DNA of 64,000 nt from Symbiodinium natans. Lineage: Eukaryota; Sar; Dinophyceae; Suessiales; Symbiodiniaceae. Of this stretch, positions 32,502 through 42,120 are shown piece by piece. Location of the stretch: positions 28,501-92,500 of the forward strand of contig CAJNDS010000587.1 in assembly GCA_905221605.1 (NCBI GenBank). The letters run 5' to 3'. Made by a program: the position numbers and the translations under genes. Each line of letters starts with the position of its first letter. Positions within the stretch are counted from its first letter, which is position 1. The notes below the pieces were generated by a model that was not told the DNA's origin, ran no database searches, and worked only from the letters and a program-made list of their open reading frames with translations.

Positions 32502-34467
32502 ATGGTTTGGGCCACTGCTGCAGCAACTTCGACAGCGGTCCTTGGGGTGAGGCGATGTGCAAACGTTCGGCACATCGAGCGAAGATTGCTGCGTCGAGCA
32601 TTCCCATGTAGGCGCACCCAAGGAAGCTGCCAAAGTGAAGCTGGCCAGGAGAGCATGACGGAAGGGCGCATATGGCCAGTGTTGAGAGCCTGTGCGGGAA
32701 GCGGCGATCCGTGGCGGGTGAGGGCATGGTTGTCGAGGGCAACTGCTGCAGAACTGCCGCTGGGAGTGAAGTCCGTTTCTATGCTGATTCACGCGTACGC
32801 CAGCGCTGGCGACGTGCTAGGCGCCGAGACTGTGCTACAAGGCATGGAACGTCAAAGCCTTCCGCCCAACATCCATGCGTTCAATGGGGTCATGGCCGCT
32901 TGTGCAAGGGCCGAAGACATGGGCTCAGCGCTGAAGTGGTTCAAGAAGATGCAGGAAGGCGGCGTCATGCCAGACGCGGTATCTTTCAGGACCGTCATAT
33001 CAGCATGTGCTCGAGCTGGCAACCTTGCTGTGGCGGAAGAGTGGCTCTCCACGATGAGCGCATCTTCCCACCCCATGGACAAGATATCTTGCAGCTCCAT
33101 TATTGGGGGTTACAAGGTCATAGCTGGGTAGCATTTTGCATTTTTAAGGGTACTTAAACCCAATAAGGAATATGAATTCACCTTTGTTAATCCTATCCTA
33201 TCCCAACCATGAACTAGGTTATGCCTCAAGGGGCCAGGCATTAAAGGCAGAGGAGTGGCTCTCTCGAATGATCACCTCCGGGATTCTGGGTAGCCCAGTG
33301 GTACCCTTTACCCTTTTTTTGGGGGAGGGTTGCTGGGTTCCTTCATAAGGTAACCGACCCCAAGAAGGTGTTCTTATTGTGATATGTTGCTGGGCTACCA
33401 AGGATTCGGCCTGGCGGTCACGCCTTCAATCCCGTGGTGTGCGCGTGGGCTGGAGTTGGTTCTCCCAAGCGGGCAGAAGCCTGGATTTGGAAAGCCATGG
33501 AGTCACTTAGGGATACGTTGGGATATTTTTCAATTTTGGGGGTACTCTAATTCCTAAGAAACAGCTAGAACTCGAATTTTGCTGGGGTTCCAAGTTCAGT
33601 ATAGGTCAGGTGTCCAGCCAAGCCAGGCCGCCTTAAAGCAGACGCTGGCTGCTTACGTGCTTGACGTACATGACACGCAGGGCCTGGAGCAGATGAAGCG
33701 GCTGCTGGCCACACTGGGTGTGTGGCCGGAATCTTGGGCAACTAGGACCCGGAGTAGGCCCTTAGCTCCTTTTTTAGGGTTTAGGGTTCCCTTTAGAGAA
33801 TCCTAAACCCTAAACCCTAAACCCTAAACCCTAAACCCTAAACCCTAAACCCTAATCCTCTTAATAACCCAAGAAGGGCACCCTTTGCTATTCCTGGGCT
33901 CCTCCCTGCTCGAGGCAACAGCCATCATGGCCCGGCCCTTCGCCGCTGCTGGAGACTTCCAGTCGGTGGAGGAGCTCCTGGGGGAGCTCCTTTGTCATAG
34001 CTGGGTAACATCTTACATTCTTAGGGGTACTTAAACCCAATGAAGAGAAATGAAAATTTGGTTTTTTATATGAACCCAACAATGAACAAGGCTCGAGGCG
34101 GCCGGCAAGGCTCCTGACGCATCTTGCTTCAAAGTGCTGCTGATGGCCTATGCGCGCGGCCCGCGAATTTTGGACCATCGAGTCGAGGCATGTTGTGAGC
34201 GGCTCTTCTCTCTGACGTCCGCGTCGTGGCTGGCAGCGGAAGAGCCTGAAGTCCTAGGCGATGCACGCCGCGCACTGGGCAAAGAGCGACTTAGTAGCCC
34301 AGTGGTACCCTTTGCCTTTACCCTTTTTTGGTTATGGGTTCCCTTATAAAAATAACCAACCCGAAAAAGGGTGCCCTTATTAATAAGATGGTTACTGGGC
34401 TACCAAGGAGATATGCCCAACTCTCAGAGAAGATGAGACTCCCAAGAAACCCACGGATCCAGCGTGA
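32502..34467 (+). CDS. P-type pentatricopeptide repeat (PPR) protein, 7 exons
   Basis: Exons are 32502-33108, 33218-33281, 33403-33501, 33605-33737, 33915-33985, 34091-34283 and 34408-34467. They join with every phase matching to 1227 nt, or 408 aa. Residues about 57-375 form about nine 35-residue PPR motifs, such as NIHAFNGVMAACARAEDMG and PDAVSFRTVISACARAGNL, each with helix A, helix B and a G-x-x-P-D turn. P-type PPR proteins bind organellar RNA in stabilisation or processing. The first in-frame ATG (32502) starts an Arg/Ala/Ser-rich, acid-poor segment consistent with an organelle transit peptide. The open frame extends upstream to about 32331 without another ATG. I see no E, DYW or SMR domain. 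All six introns are inverted-repeat introners, listed separately. Confidence 0.85.
33109..33217 (+). mobile_element. Introner, family D, PPR intron 1 (GT-AG)
   Basis: The core GTCATAGCTGGGTAGC runs to CCAACCATGAACTAG. GGTTA precedes the element and TAGGTTA follows, so GT of the target duplication is the donor. Splicing in phase 1 restores a standard-length PPR motif (SIIGGYASRGQALKAEEW). Confidence 0.8.
33282..33402 (+). mobile_element. Introner, family A, PPR intron 2 (GA-AG)
   Basis: GATTC precedes GGGTAGCCCAGTGGTACC, and GATTC starts the next exon after GCTGGGCTACCAAG. The donor is therefore GA. The phase 2 junction gives MITSGIRPGGHAFN, an exact PPR turn; the nearby GGTAG would break the frame. 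Confidence 0.82.
33502..33604 (+). mobile_element. Introner, family C, PPR intron 3 (GT-AG)
   Basis: GTCACTTAGGGATACG to TTCCAAGTTCAGTATAG, with GTCA at both the intron start and the next exon start. It shares TTCCTAAGAAACAGCTA with the copies at 6638 and 8441. The phase 2 junction gives KAMESGVQPS. Confidence 0.82.
33738..33914 (+). mobile_element. Introner, family B, with CCCTAAA array, PPR intron 4 (GC-AG)
   Basis: GCAAC precedes CTAGGACCCGGAGTAGGCCC and GCAAC starts the next exon after CTCGAG, so the donor is GC. The right terminus (CTGGGCTCCTCCCTGCTCGAG) has diverged from the family end. The loop has TTTTTTAGGGTTTAGGG and, after AATCCT, about eight CCCTAAA units (33797-33855), then AATCCT again. 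Phase 0 junction: PESW-ATAIMARP. Confidence 0.8.
33986..34090 (+). mobile_element. Introner, family D, PPR intron 5 (GC-AG)
   Basis: GCTC precedes TTTGTCATAGCTGGGTAAC and GCTCGAGG starts the next exon after CAATGAACAAG. It shares GGGTACTTAAACCCAAT with the copy at 33109. The phase 2 junction gives LLGELEAAGKAPDA. Confidence 0.82.
34284..34407 (+). mobile_element. Introner, family A, PPR intron 6 (GA-AG)
   Basis: GAG before TTAGTAGCCCAGTGGTACC and GAG after GGTTACTGGGCTACCAAG. The donor is GA and phase 0 joins RRALGK to EICPTLRED, with TGA 18 codons later. The final exon has no conserved motif, so this junction is slightly less certain than the others. Confidence 0.75.
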
Positions 34468-35224
34468 GGGCCACGGGCGCAGTCGGGTTGTGGGAACTTG
34501 GCATGAGCTTACTCCTGCGGGGTGAGTCCATCGACAGCCACGCCGGGAGTGCGACGGCGCAGGAAGCAGTAGGACCTTGCATTTGGCACCGACATCTCGT
34601 GACGTGTCGCAGAGAATCCTCGGCTTGCAGATCATGCGCAGACACTGGGAGGCTGGAGGCGTCCTTTATCTGGTCGTTCGCTGGAGTGCGCATAGCTGCA
34701 ATGGCTGTTCTGAGCATCAGAGCTCGTTGGGCAACCCGTGCATCACGATTCGGTGACCCTAATCCCTAAACCCCAAACCCTAAAACCTAACCCGAAACCC
34801 TCAACCCGTGCTTAACGATCCGGCGTTCATGATGGTCAAAGTTCAAAGCCGTGTGGGGCCTCGCGTCCGAAGAGCCTGCTCAGTGGTACCTTTCTTAGGG
34901 GGCTTAGGGTGTAGGGTTTAGGCTGAGAAGGGTTTATGACGGTTTATGTCTTCGCATGGTCTTCAATTGACCAGAGCACCCTCACCCCCCCCCCCCCCTC
35001 TGCCCAATTATGCCAGGCCCTGTAACCCCTATTACAGTCGAGGCAGGGCTTTTGGAGCGGGACTTTAGGGTCTTAGGCGAAAGGAGGTTTTCGTGTTGTT
35101 GTCGGCGGCAGTAGGCCTCTTGGTATGGCTGACTGCAACGTGGTTCAAGACATCTCAGAGCTTGTGCTCAGAAGCTTCAGGAGTTAAAGGCATTCTGAAC
35201 GCTGAATTCCCCTGCTCTTTCTAG
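34468..35224. other. 3' flank of the PPR gene and repeat-poor spacer
   Basis: GC-rich unique sequence to about 34750 is probably 3' UTR or flank. A short degenerate CCCTAAA/CCCCAAA block lies at 34760-34810 and a poly-C run at 34986-34999. I see no supported gene. Confidence 0.4.
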
Positions 35225-35475
35225 AGTTCACGAAGACCTTCACTTCTGACAAAAGCTCGGGCTTCGGATTTAGAGTGCCTGAACCTGACATGAGGTTGTC
35301 GCGGAGATCGTCGTCAGCGAGCTTCGCGAAGGGTGCGCGGCCCAAGCTGGCCCTAAAAAAACAGAATTCATTCAGCTCGTTCACGTGCACACGCTTGGCC
35401 TCCCCCCCCCAGGCTGCGATGTCGAAATTTAAGAGCCTCCGGCTCAAGCCGCCGACCCCGCTGGAGCATAGTTGA
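35225..35475 (+). CDS. Possible Ser/Arg-rich exon(s)
   Basis: A pyrimidine tract and TAG at 35224 (CCCCTGCTCTTTCTAG) precede a frame open to TGA at 35475. It includes RLSRRSSSASFAKGARPKLA and KKQNSFSSFTC, which look like basic, kinase-substrate-like segments. A poly-C-AG at 35401-35412 could be a second acceptor, starting GCTGCGATGTCGAAATT. The same 17-mer follows a second poly-C-AG at 35497. The opposite strand is also open, so coding status is uncertain and no family is recognised. Confidence 0.3.
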
Positions 35476-35658
35476 AAGGTCCCCCCCCCCCCCCCAGGCT
35501 GCGATGTCGAAATTCAGAAATGTCCTGCAGACTAAGCTCCCGCAAGTCATATGCCTTAACTTTGGACAGAAAGAAAAGCATGGCCGACTTCTCGAATATG
35601 TTCCCCAAGCCTGGACCCCTTCAGCCCTCAACCCCACGGCCTGAGCCCCAAAGCCCTA

Positions 35659-35778
35659 TTTGGAGGTTCATGCGTACTTATAACCCCAAATAACTTGGAG
35701 GACTTAGGGGACTTAGGGGACTTAGGAGGCTTATAAGTACAGTTATAATTGGGGTTATAGGTACCCTGAACCTCCAAG
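35659..35778. mobile_element. MITE, family F
   Basis: TTTGGAGGTTCATGCGTACT is mirrored by GGTACCCTGAACCTCCAAG. The loop has a GGGGACTTA triplication. Confidence 0.65.
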
Positions 35779-36105
35779 TAGGGTCATCCTCAAAACCTGC
35801 ATCGGGTCCTGCTTGCCCTGTGCAAGCCAGGTTCGCCCCGTTGAAGACAGCCCAGCCTCCCTTGAGCACCGCGCTGCAGCGCGCGAACGCCGCAAAGGCG
35901 CGCTCAGCAGCTGTCACAAGCACGCGCAGGGTTTTTCGAAGCCTTTTGGGGACTTATGTTTTCAAGAAAGATGTTTAACTTCTATGCAACCCCTAACATC
36001 GGCCCTGAACTCCCACAGTAATTACTCATTCTCAAAACTGAGCTGTGCAAGTTGTCCATCGTGTCCACTGTAGTTAGGACAGATGCCACCTCCACCACAT
36101 CGGAC

Positions 36106-36214
36106 TTGCTAGGTAGGTCCCTGGGGCATTGCATATGTTCCCTTGTTGGGTTTAAGAGTTTAAGAGGGCCATGTGTAGAAATTATGTCCCAGAGGGTTTT
36201 AAGGGCCATCCCAG
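36106..36214. mobile_element. Introner-type element, family M
   Basis: GCTAGGTAGGTCCCTGGGG to CAGAGGGTTTTAAGGGCCATC and CCAG. The right end is the same as that of the Hsp70-fragment intron at 60124-60147, so it may be an intron here as well. Flanking short frames are unrecognised. Confidence 0.55.
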
Positions 36215-36279
36215 TTCGTCCAATCTGGTTTTTATCTTTTTCATAGCGAAGCCAAGCAGAGTTTCGTCGAGCCACGTGA

Positions 36280-36395
36280 GACAAAATGATGATTTCCCAT
36301 CTCCCAAAATAAGGGCACCCCTTTTCTACCCCAACAGAATCCCCTTAAAGGGACCCCCCAAAACGGGTGCCCCGTTGTTCGGAACTCCCCAAGTG
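36280..36395. mobile_element. MITE, family I
   Basis: TTTCCCATCTCCCAAAATAAGG, CACCCC and AACGGGTGCCCCG mark it. The layout of alternating CCCC and ACCCC blocks is as in 48507-48611. Confidence 0.5.
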
Positions 36396-38336
36396 AACCA
36401 AACTTTCAGTCAAGGTGTAGAGGCTCTATGATCCCTTGAACCCGAACTGAAGATGCCAGGCACGAGGCTCTCTTCAGAGCTACCAGGCGCACGTGCACAG
36501 GGATTTGCTTTTAAGGGACCTCCGCACCGGGTTAGGGTTTAGGGTTTGGGGGTTTAGGGTTTAGGGGTTTACGGTTTCGGGTTTACGGTTTAGGGCTTAG
36601 GGCCCTTATGAATGCTTGGGCCTCGCACTGGCTGCAATGTACGTATGTAGCCCGTTCGGGTCGAGTACCTGCCATATGGCTGCATGGATTGTTAGTTCTG
36701 GCGGAGAGGGGAAGGAGGGGGTCTCGGAGGGGCACGTCCAGCTTGCCACGCGGCCAGAATTTGCGGCCTTTTGGGTTTAGTTGCTAGCCATAACCAGTCT
36801 AAGGACTGCAGAGCTACCCCCTCGAGCTACCCCCAAGATATTCCCCAAATCTTTAAGTTTAAACTAGGGTGTATGGTGAGCCATTGAGAAGCAACATGTC
36901 GTTCAAAAATGGGTTGCCCCAGCCTGCCCGGACCCCCCTAAATCCAACTTACGCGGGGCTTGGGGGTAGCTCCAATTCCGACCCTGAAATCCGGCCTCAC
37001 ACTGGGGAACTTGGAGCTCCCCCCAAATTCCGGGACTCTTTTGGGGCGATTTTTCGGGACGATTTTCTGGAATTCAGGACCTGTGTCGTTTGCTACAAGC
37101 GCAAGTCCTGAGGGCACTTGCATTGGAATGTCGACCTAAAAAGAGTCTGTTTACTGCTGATATGGTCTTATAGCATGCTTATTATGTAGGGTCTATGTGG
37201 GGCTATACTGTTGCTATACCGGGACGGAATATGGTCTACAGTCCTTAGAACCAGAGCAGAGCTCGAGTATGAACCCTAAGTAAACCCTAAACCCATTCAG
37301 AAGCACCATAGCCGAGCTGCTCCCTGCCTAGCAAAGGGGTCGGGTAGCTATACTGTAATAACTCCCAAAACCCTGTTCTAATTCTTAAGGCTCCTATATG
37401 AAGAATCATCATCCCCCCAAAACACGGGAATGCCGCGCCTTCTAGAGGATCCTTCGAGGCTTCGCCGTCTCAGAGCACATGAGCGAGCTCCCCATGGTTT
37501 TCCAGGGGCGCGTATGCATAAAGTCATAAGTTACTTTTTTAGTCTCGATATCTATAGCTATATACACATACATACATATACATATACATGTATATACACA
37601 CACACATATTTCTCCCTGAACCCGAAGCCCTAAACCCTAAACCCTAAACCCGGGTGTTGCTAGACAACCAGCAGGCTTCTCGCATTTTGGCCTCCCTGGC
37701 CGACTGGGGCACCATGCCGGGCGGGGCGGCACCCGCCTCAGGAAGGATGCTGTTTTCAAGGACTCAGGGTTTGGGGTTTTGGGGTTTTGGGGGGGGCTTT
37801 TGGGTGCATGGCCAGCTAGAGGAAAGTCATGGTTCAGAAGACGGACGGGTTTTGGTGACCTGCGCGCATGTCGGCAAGACGAGATCTGCTCCTCAAATAT
37901 CTGTGTATATGTGTATAAAGAGTCTTTTTCATCGTGACGTAACTAATGTCATATAATCCCCCACCCCCCCCCCCCCACCCCTCCTGCCTGCCCTTCTTTA
38001 TGTGTTATTGTTCTGGCGCTCCGACACCCCCCAACCCTAAACCCTAAACCCTAAACCCTAAACCCTAAACCACCCCCAAACCCTCAAGCCCCCAAACCCC
38101 CCCCCCCCCCCCCCCCGGCCTATGCCCAGGTCCCAGCCTGGGTGGAGCACCTTCCAGTTGGGCACCTACCAGCTTCTTTCAGGGGCTTCGGGGGCCTTAC
38201 CTCCGAAGTTGAAAATCCTGACCTCATGGGGTTTCCGAAACCTTAAACCCTAAACCCTAAGCCCTAAACCCTAAACCCTATAAACCCCAAACTCTTCAGA
38301 AGCTTAAGCCCCTGGACCCTTAGTCCCACCGGCTCT
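36396..38336. other. Mixed spacer without a supported gene
   Basis: It holds a TTTAGGG-like patch (36530-36605), a GC-rich segment with local inverted repeats (GGGGTAGCTCC and GGAGCTCCCCCC, 36965-37025), a TATACATA microsatellite (37559-37610), poly-C tracts (37961-37985, 38097-38118) and short CCCTAAA arrays (37628-37650, 38035-38072). The frame at 36869-37111 lacks any recognisable feature. Confidence 0.5.
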
Positions 38337-38658
38337 ACTTGGAGGTTCATGGCACTTACTAACCACTTGTAACTGTACATATATAACCCACTTCTAAGCC
38401 CCTTAAGTGCCCTAATATGGTGACAAGTACAGATATAAGTACAGTTACAAGTGGTGAATAAGTACCATGAACCTCCAAGTAGGCCCTTGTTTCAGCCCAA
38501 GACTCCGGACTTAGCAGGGCGCAAAGTTCCTTGATTAAGGTATGCCAAGACATAAGTTAAGATGCCTTACTTATATCTCGGTTTGTCTGGCTGGTTCTGA
38601 GTAGGGAATGAGGGAATGTTATAGGGCCCTAATTCCCTCATTCCCTACTAAGAACCAG
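38337..38658. mobile_element. Family F MITE followed by a family H hairpin
   Basis: Family F (38337-38480): ACTTGGAGGTTCATGG, ACTTACTAACCACTTGTAAC and its inverse, ending in CATGAACCTCCAAG. Family H (38593-38658): TTCTGAGTAGGGAATGAGGG is mirrored by CCCTCATTCCCTACTAAGAA with a loop under 15 bp. Confidence 0.75.
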
Positions 38659-39760
38659 GGGCTTGTAACTCTACTCAAAAACCTGTCCTGCAAGTATCCC
38701 AGGCAGACAGCCCACTGGGCCGTCGCTGGACAAAGGCAGCCTCCATGGACCTCTTTGCACGAGAGCCAGGCCTTTGGGCTTAGGGCTTGGGGCTTGGGGC
38801 TTGGGGCTGAGGGCTTAGGGTTTAGGGCTTAAGATTCAGGGTTTAGGGTTTACGGTTTGTGTGTGCGTGTGTGCGGGGAGTTTCCTGAAGCCAGCTCCAC
38901 CCCCTACAGCTCGGAAGGCGTACGCGTAAACCATCTAAGTTCTGAGCAGAAGCTCGGGATGAAAGCATGTTCAGCTCTCGGAAGCCTCAAGCCCCAGGAC
39001 CTCCGAAATTCTAAATCTTCTGAAGCGCACATATCGAGCTTTGATAGGGTTTTCGTAAGGTTTCAAAAGCGTTTTGGTAACTTGTTTTTTTTACATCGGG
39101 TTTTGTATAGGGCTTAGAGCCGAACCTCAAAAACTCCCCAACTCCCGAATAGCCAGAAGCCTGGAATGCCAAATCCCCAAAACTCCCTAATTATATCACC
39201 CTCTACAGGGTTTAGGGTTTAGGGTTTAGGTTTAGGGTTCAGGGCTACTACCCCCTCCCCCAGGTTGCCCCCCCCAATTAAGGCGATTTAGGGATACACT
39301 CCAAAACTCGAACCGTTCAACTCCTGGGTCGGCCGGTAGAGCCCTGGGATGCCGGCAACAGGAACATCAGTTCACTTCACTTTAGCGTTGAGGGTTTAGG
39401 GTTTAGGGTTGTTTAGGGTTTCGGGTTTAGGCTTGTTTAGGGTTTAGTGTTTCGGGTTTTGGGTCCAGGGTTTAGAGTTTCGGGTCTATGGCCTTAGGGC
39501 CATAAGAAGGAAACTCGACTCTTCACTGCTTAGCCTGTATTGGGGTAACGCTCTACAGTTCCTAATGTCTGGTAAATATGCATGTTGGCTTCTTTAGTCG
39601 TGGCAACTTGTTTGAAGTTGCTAAACCCAGCCTCCAAATACGCACATCGTGCCCATGTCGTTGGGGTTCTAAAGCTAAAGCCCTGCTTTGGGCCTTCAAC
39701 ATTACGATGTCTTGTTAACATTAAGCTTAAACATCATGTTCTTATTCAGGCCCGAGAGTG

Positions 39761-39909
39761 ATGGCTTCCCCTGCTACCCCACTCTATACTACCCCCTTCT
39801 AGGCTCCCTCCTTAAATTACCTAAATTCGGCTAAATTATCCCTAAATTGCCTTCATGATTGGGGGAACCCAGGGTGGGTAGTATAGAGGGGGTAGTAGGG
39901 AACCCATGA
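39761..39909. mobile_element. MITE, family G
   Basis: ATGGCTTCCCCTGCTACCCC and CTCTATACTACCCCC are mirrored by GGGTAGTATAGAGGG and GTAGTAGGGAACCCAT. The loop contains a second nested inverted repeat around TTAAATTACCTAAATTCGG. Confidence 0.7.
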
Positions 39910-40360
39910 TTTAGGGAGTGTAGCGCTTGGAGTCTTAAACCCTAAACCCTAAAGCCTAAACCCTAAACCCTACTAGCGACCCCCAGAATCTGTGGAGGAC
40001 TTCTCTTTCGCGTGCTGATGTTCTGCGGAGAGGCCGCCCAGCCCCTGCGGAGGGCTTGGGGTTTAGGGGTTAGGGGTTAGGGCTTAGGGCTTAGGGTTTA
40101 GGGTTTAGGGGGTTTAGGGGTTTAGGGTTTGGGGTTTTTGGTTTTTGCGGTTGCGGTTTCGGGTTTGGGGTTTAGGGTTTTTGGTTTTAGGGTTTAGGGT
40201 TTAGGGTTTCATAAAAATATTTAGGGTTCGACCCTTTAGGGTTTGTATCGCTTGCAGGACTAGGGCGCAGGGCTTTGGGGGAAGGCTATGGTAAGCCCGG
40301 TAAAGGCCCGGTAGACCCGATGAGAAACCCCCTAAGCCCTCCAAGATACGGCCCCGTGTG

Positions 40361-40473
40361 AACCCGAAGCCCGGTCAGTTCTCTGTTAGGGTTTAGGGTT
40401 TAGGGTTTAGGGTTTAGGGTTTAGGGTTTAGGGTTTAGGTTTTAGGGAACCCGAAGCCCGGTCAGTTCTCTGT
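40361..40473. repeat. TTTAGGG array bracketed by a 26-bp direct duplication
   Basis: AACCCGAAGCCCGGTCAGTT plus CTCTGT ends at 40386 and the identical 26 bp recurs at 40448-40473. Between them lies only (TTTAGGG)n of about 60 bp. A single-copy target has been duplicated around the array. Confidence 0.93.
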
Positions 40474-40675
40474 GTCGCCCTCTTGGGGTTCCTACAGACA
40501 GGAACCTTGAACGCCAAGCCCCCAGCCCCAAACCCCTAGAGGCCTTAGACCCTAAACCCTGAACCCTAAGCCCTAAACCCCGAAAGACCCTAGACCCGCA
40601 AAGGCCCTAAACCCCCAGGGGCACTAAACCCTGAACCCTGAACCCTCAACCCTAAACCCTAAACCCTAAAACCTA

Positions 40676-40800
40676 AACCTTATAAACCCCAAAAACCCCA
40701 AAAACCCCAAAAACCCCAAAAACCCCAAAAACCCCAAAAACCCCAAAAACCCCAAAAACCCCAAAAACCCCAAAAACCCCAAAAACCCCTAACCCTAAAC
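40676..40800. repeat. (CCCCAAAAA)n array
   Basis: About eleven near-perfect CCCCAAAAA nonamers (40688-40790) pass into CCCTAAA units. The unit differs from the surrounding repeats and is very homogeneous. Confidence 0.93.
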
Positions 40801-40828
40801 CCTAAACCCCCAGGTACAGACCCTAGCC

Positions 40829-40924
40829 ATGGCTGGGCGGAGCTGCAGCTGCTGGCGGCAACTTCTCCTGGACAAGGCCGCGGGGGCGATGTCCGTTTTA
40901 TCTCGTTCTCTTGCTGTTGTTTAA
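40829..40924 (+). CDS. Possible short targeting-peptide exon (31 codons)
   Basis: GCCATGGCTGGG, the same start context as at 25436, opens a frame reading MAGRSCSCWRQLLLDKAAGA, then MSVLSRSLAVV and TAA. It could be a transit peptide. The stop lies at the edge of the next repetitive element (40925). Evidence is limited to composition and start context. Confidence 0.25.
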   Translation: MAGRSCSCWRQLLLDKAAGAMSVLSRSLAVV

Positions 40925-41075
40925 GCTATACCCCCCTCGGGGTCTACGTTTTCAAGGGTCCCCCTAATCCTATCCCCTATATAATTTGGGTTGTAGGTCT
41001 AGACCCCTTGGGATTTGTTTTTAATTTTTGTTTATATAAAACCCAAGAGGATATTCATTCTACGGGGAGTATAGG
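40925..41075. mobile_element. Unclassified inverted-repeat element
   Basis: TATACCCCCCTCGGGGTCTA and CTAATCCTATCCCC are followed by GTAGGTCTAGACCCC. TATATAAAACCCAAGAGGATA also occurs near 13101. GGGTCCCCCTAATCCTAT recurs at 51075 in front of a family A half-element. It is probably a composite of two families. Confidence 0.45.
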
Positions 41076-41281
41076 AAGGATGTGAGGCTTTGGGGTCTTA
41101 AGGAAGAGGTTACCCTAAACCCTACATCCATAGTTAACGGTTTGAGATTTTCTGGGCTTGACTTTTTGTCGGAGTATGTGGTTTGGGAATGGGATCCCTT
41201 TTGTGGTTTCCGGGATGCCCTTTACCATTGTATTTCATCCAATTTCCTGTAAGAAACCTTGAGAACCAACCTTTTCACCAC

Positions 41282-41403
41282 CTTTGTAGCCCAGTGGTAC
41301 CCTTTTCCCTTTTTGGTTTATGGTTCCCTTTCAATTCCCCGATACAGCAAGCAACCCCCAAAAAGGGGTGCCCTTATTGTGATATGCTTACTGGGCTACC
41401 AAG
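41282..41403. mobile_element. Introner-type element, family A
   Basis: CTTTGTAGCCCAGTGGTACC is mirrored by GCTTACTGGGCTACCAAG. The interior TTTTTGGTTTATGGTTCCC and AACCCCCAAAAAGGGGTGCC is typical. No convincing target duplication or flanking exon is recognised. Confidence 0.7.
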
Positions 41404-41992
41404 CTTGGCACTGTCACCAGCCTTAGCGTCATGCAACAGAAAAAGATGACAGCTACAGGCTGGGGCAGGCGGGGTCGAGATTCGCTGTGCTCAGACGCCG
41501 GGCTTGGCTTGTAACCCTAAACCCCAAACCCCAAACCCTAAACCTTAAGCCTTTTGATTGTTATTGTTGCTCGCTGCGAAGCACACTTTAGGGCTTTGGG
41601 TGTTTAGCTCTCCTGCGCAGCAGGCGGTCCTAAACTGCAAACTGGCAGAATCCCTACAAGCCTTAAGGGTTTAGGGTTTTTGGGGTTTAGGGTTTAGGGT
41701 TTAGGTTAAGCCTCTACTCCCTGGACCAAAACGAAAACAACAAGAACACTAAAAGCTTTCAACAACAAACAGGAAGCAAAACTGCAACCAAGAAGTTCTA
41801 GAATCCCAACAAACCCCGCCTGAAACCCTAACAACCCCTCCCCCCGCCGCCCACGCCCTAAACTAAACGTAACAAGACCTAACCCTAAACCCTAAAGCCC
41901 CGCCCACAAAACCTAACGCATCAGGCAGGAGGGGATCCCAAAGTCACCCAAGCCCTAAACCCTAAACCCTATCAAAACCATAGCATGAAACC

Positions 41993-42023
<31 letters not shown>

Positions 42024-42029
42024 TCGCTC

Positions 42030-42077
<48 letters not shown>

Positions 42078-42120
42078 GATAGATAGATATATATATATAT
42101 ATAACTATATCTATATATAC
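41993..42120. repeat. (CT)n / (TA)n compound microsatellite
   Basis: CTCTCT with a few G substitutions (41993-42077) is followed by TAGATA and TATATA sequence. Confidence 0.95.

Noticed and set aside
36869-37111. 80-codon plus-strand frame
   Set aside because: Both strands are open across a region with internal inverted repeats and no recognisable domain; more likely an element than a gene.
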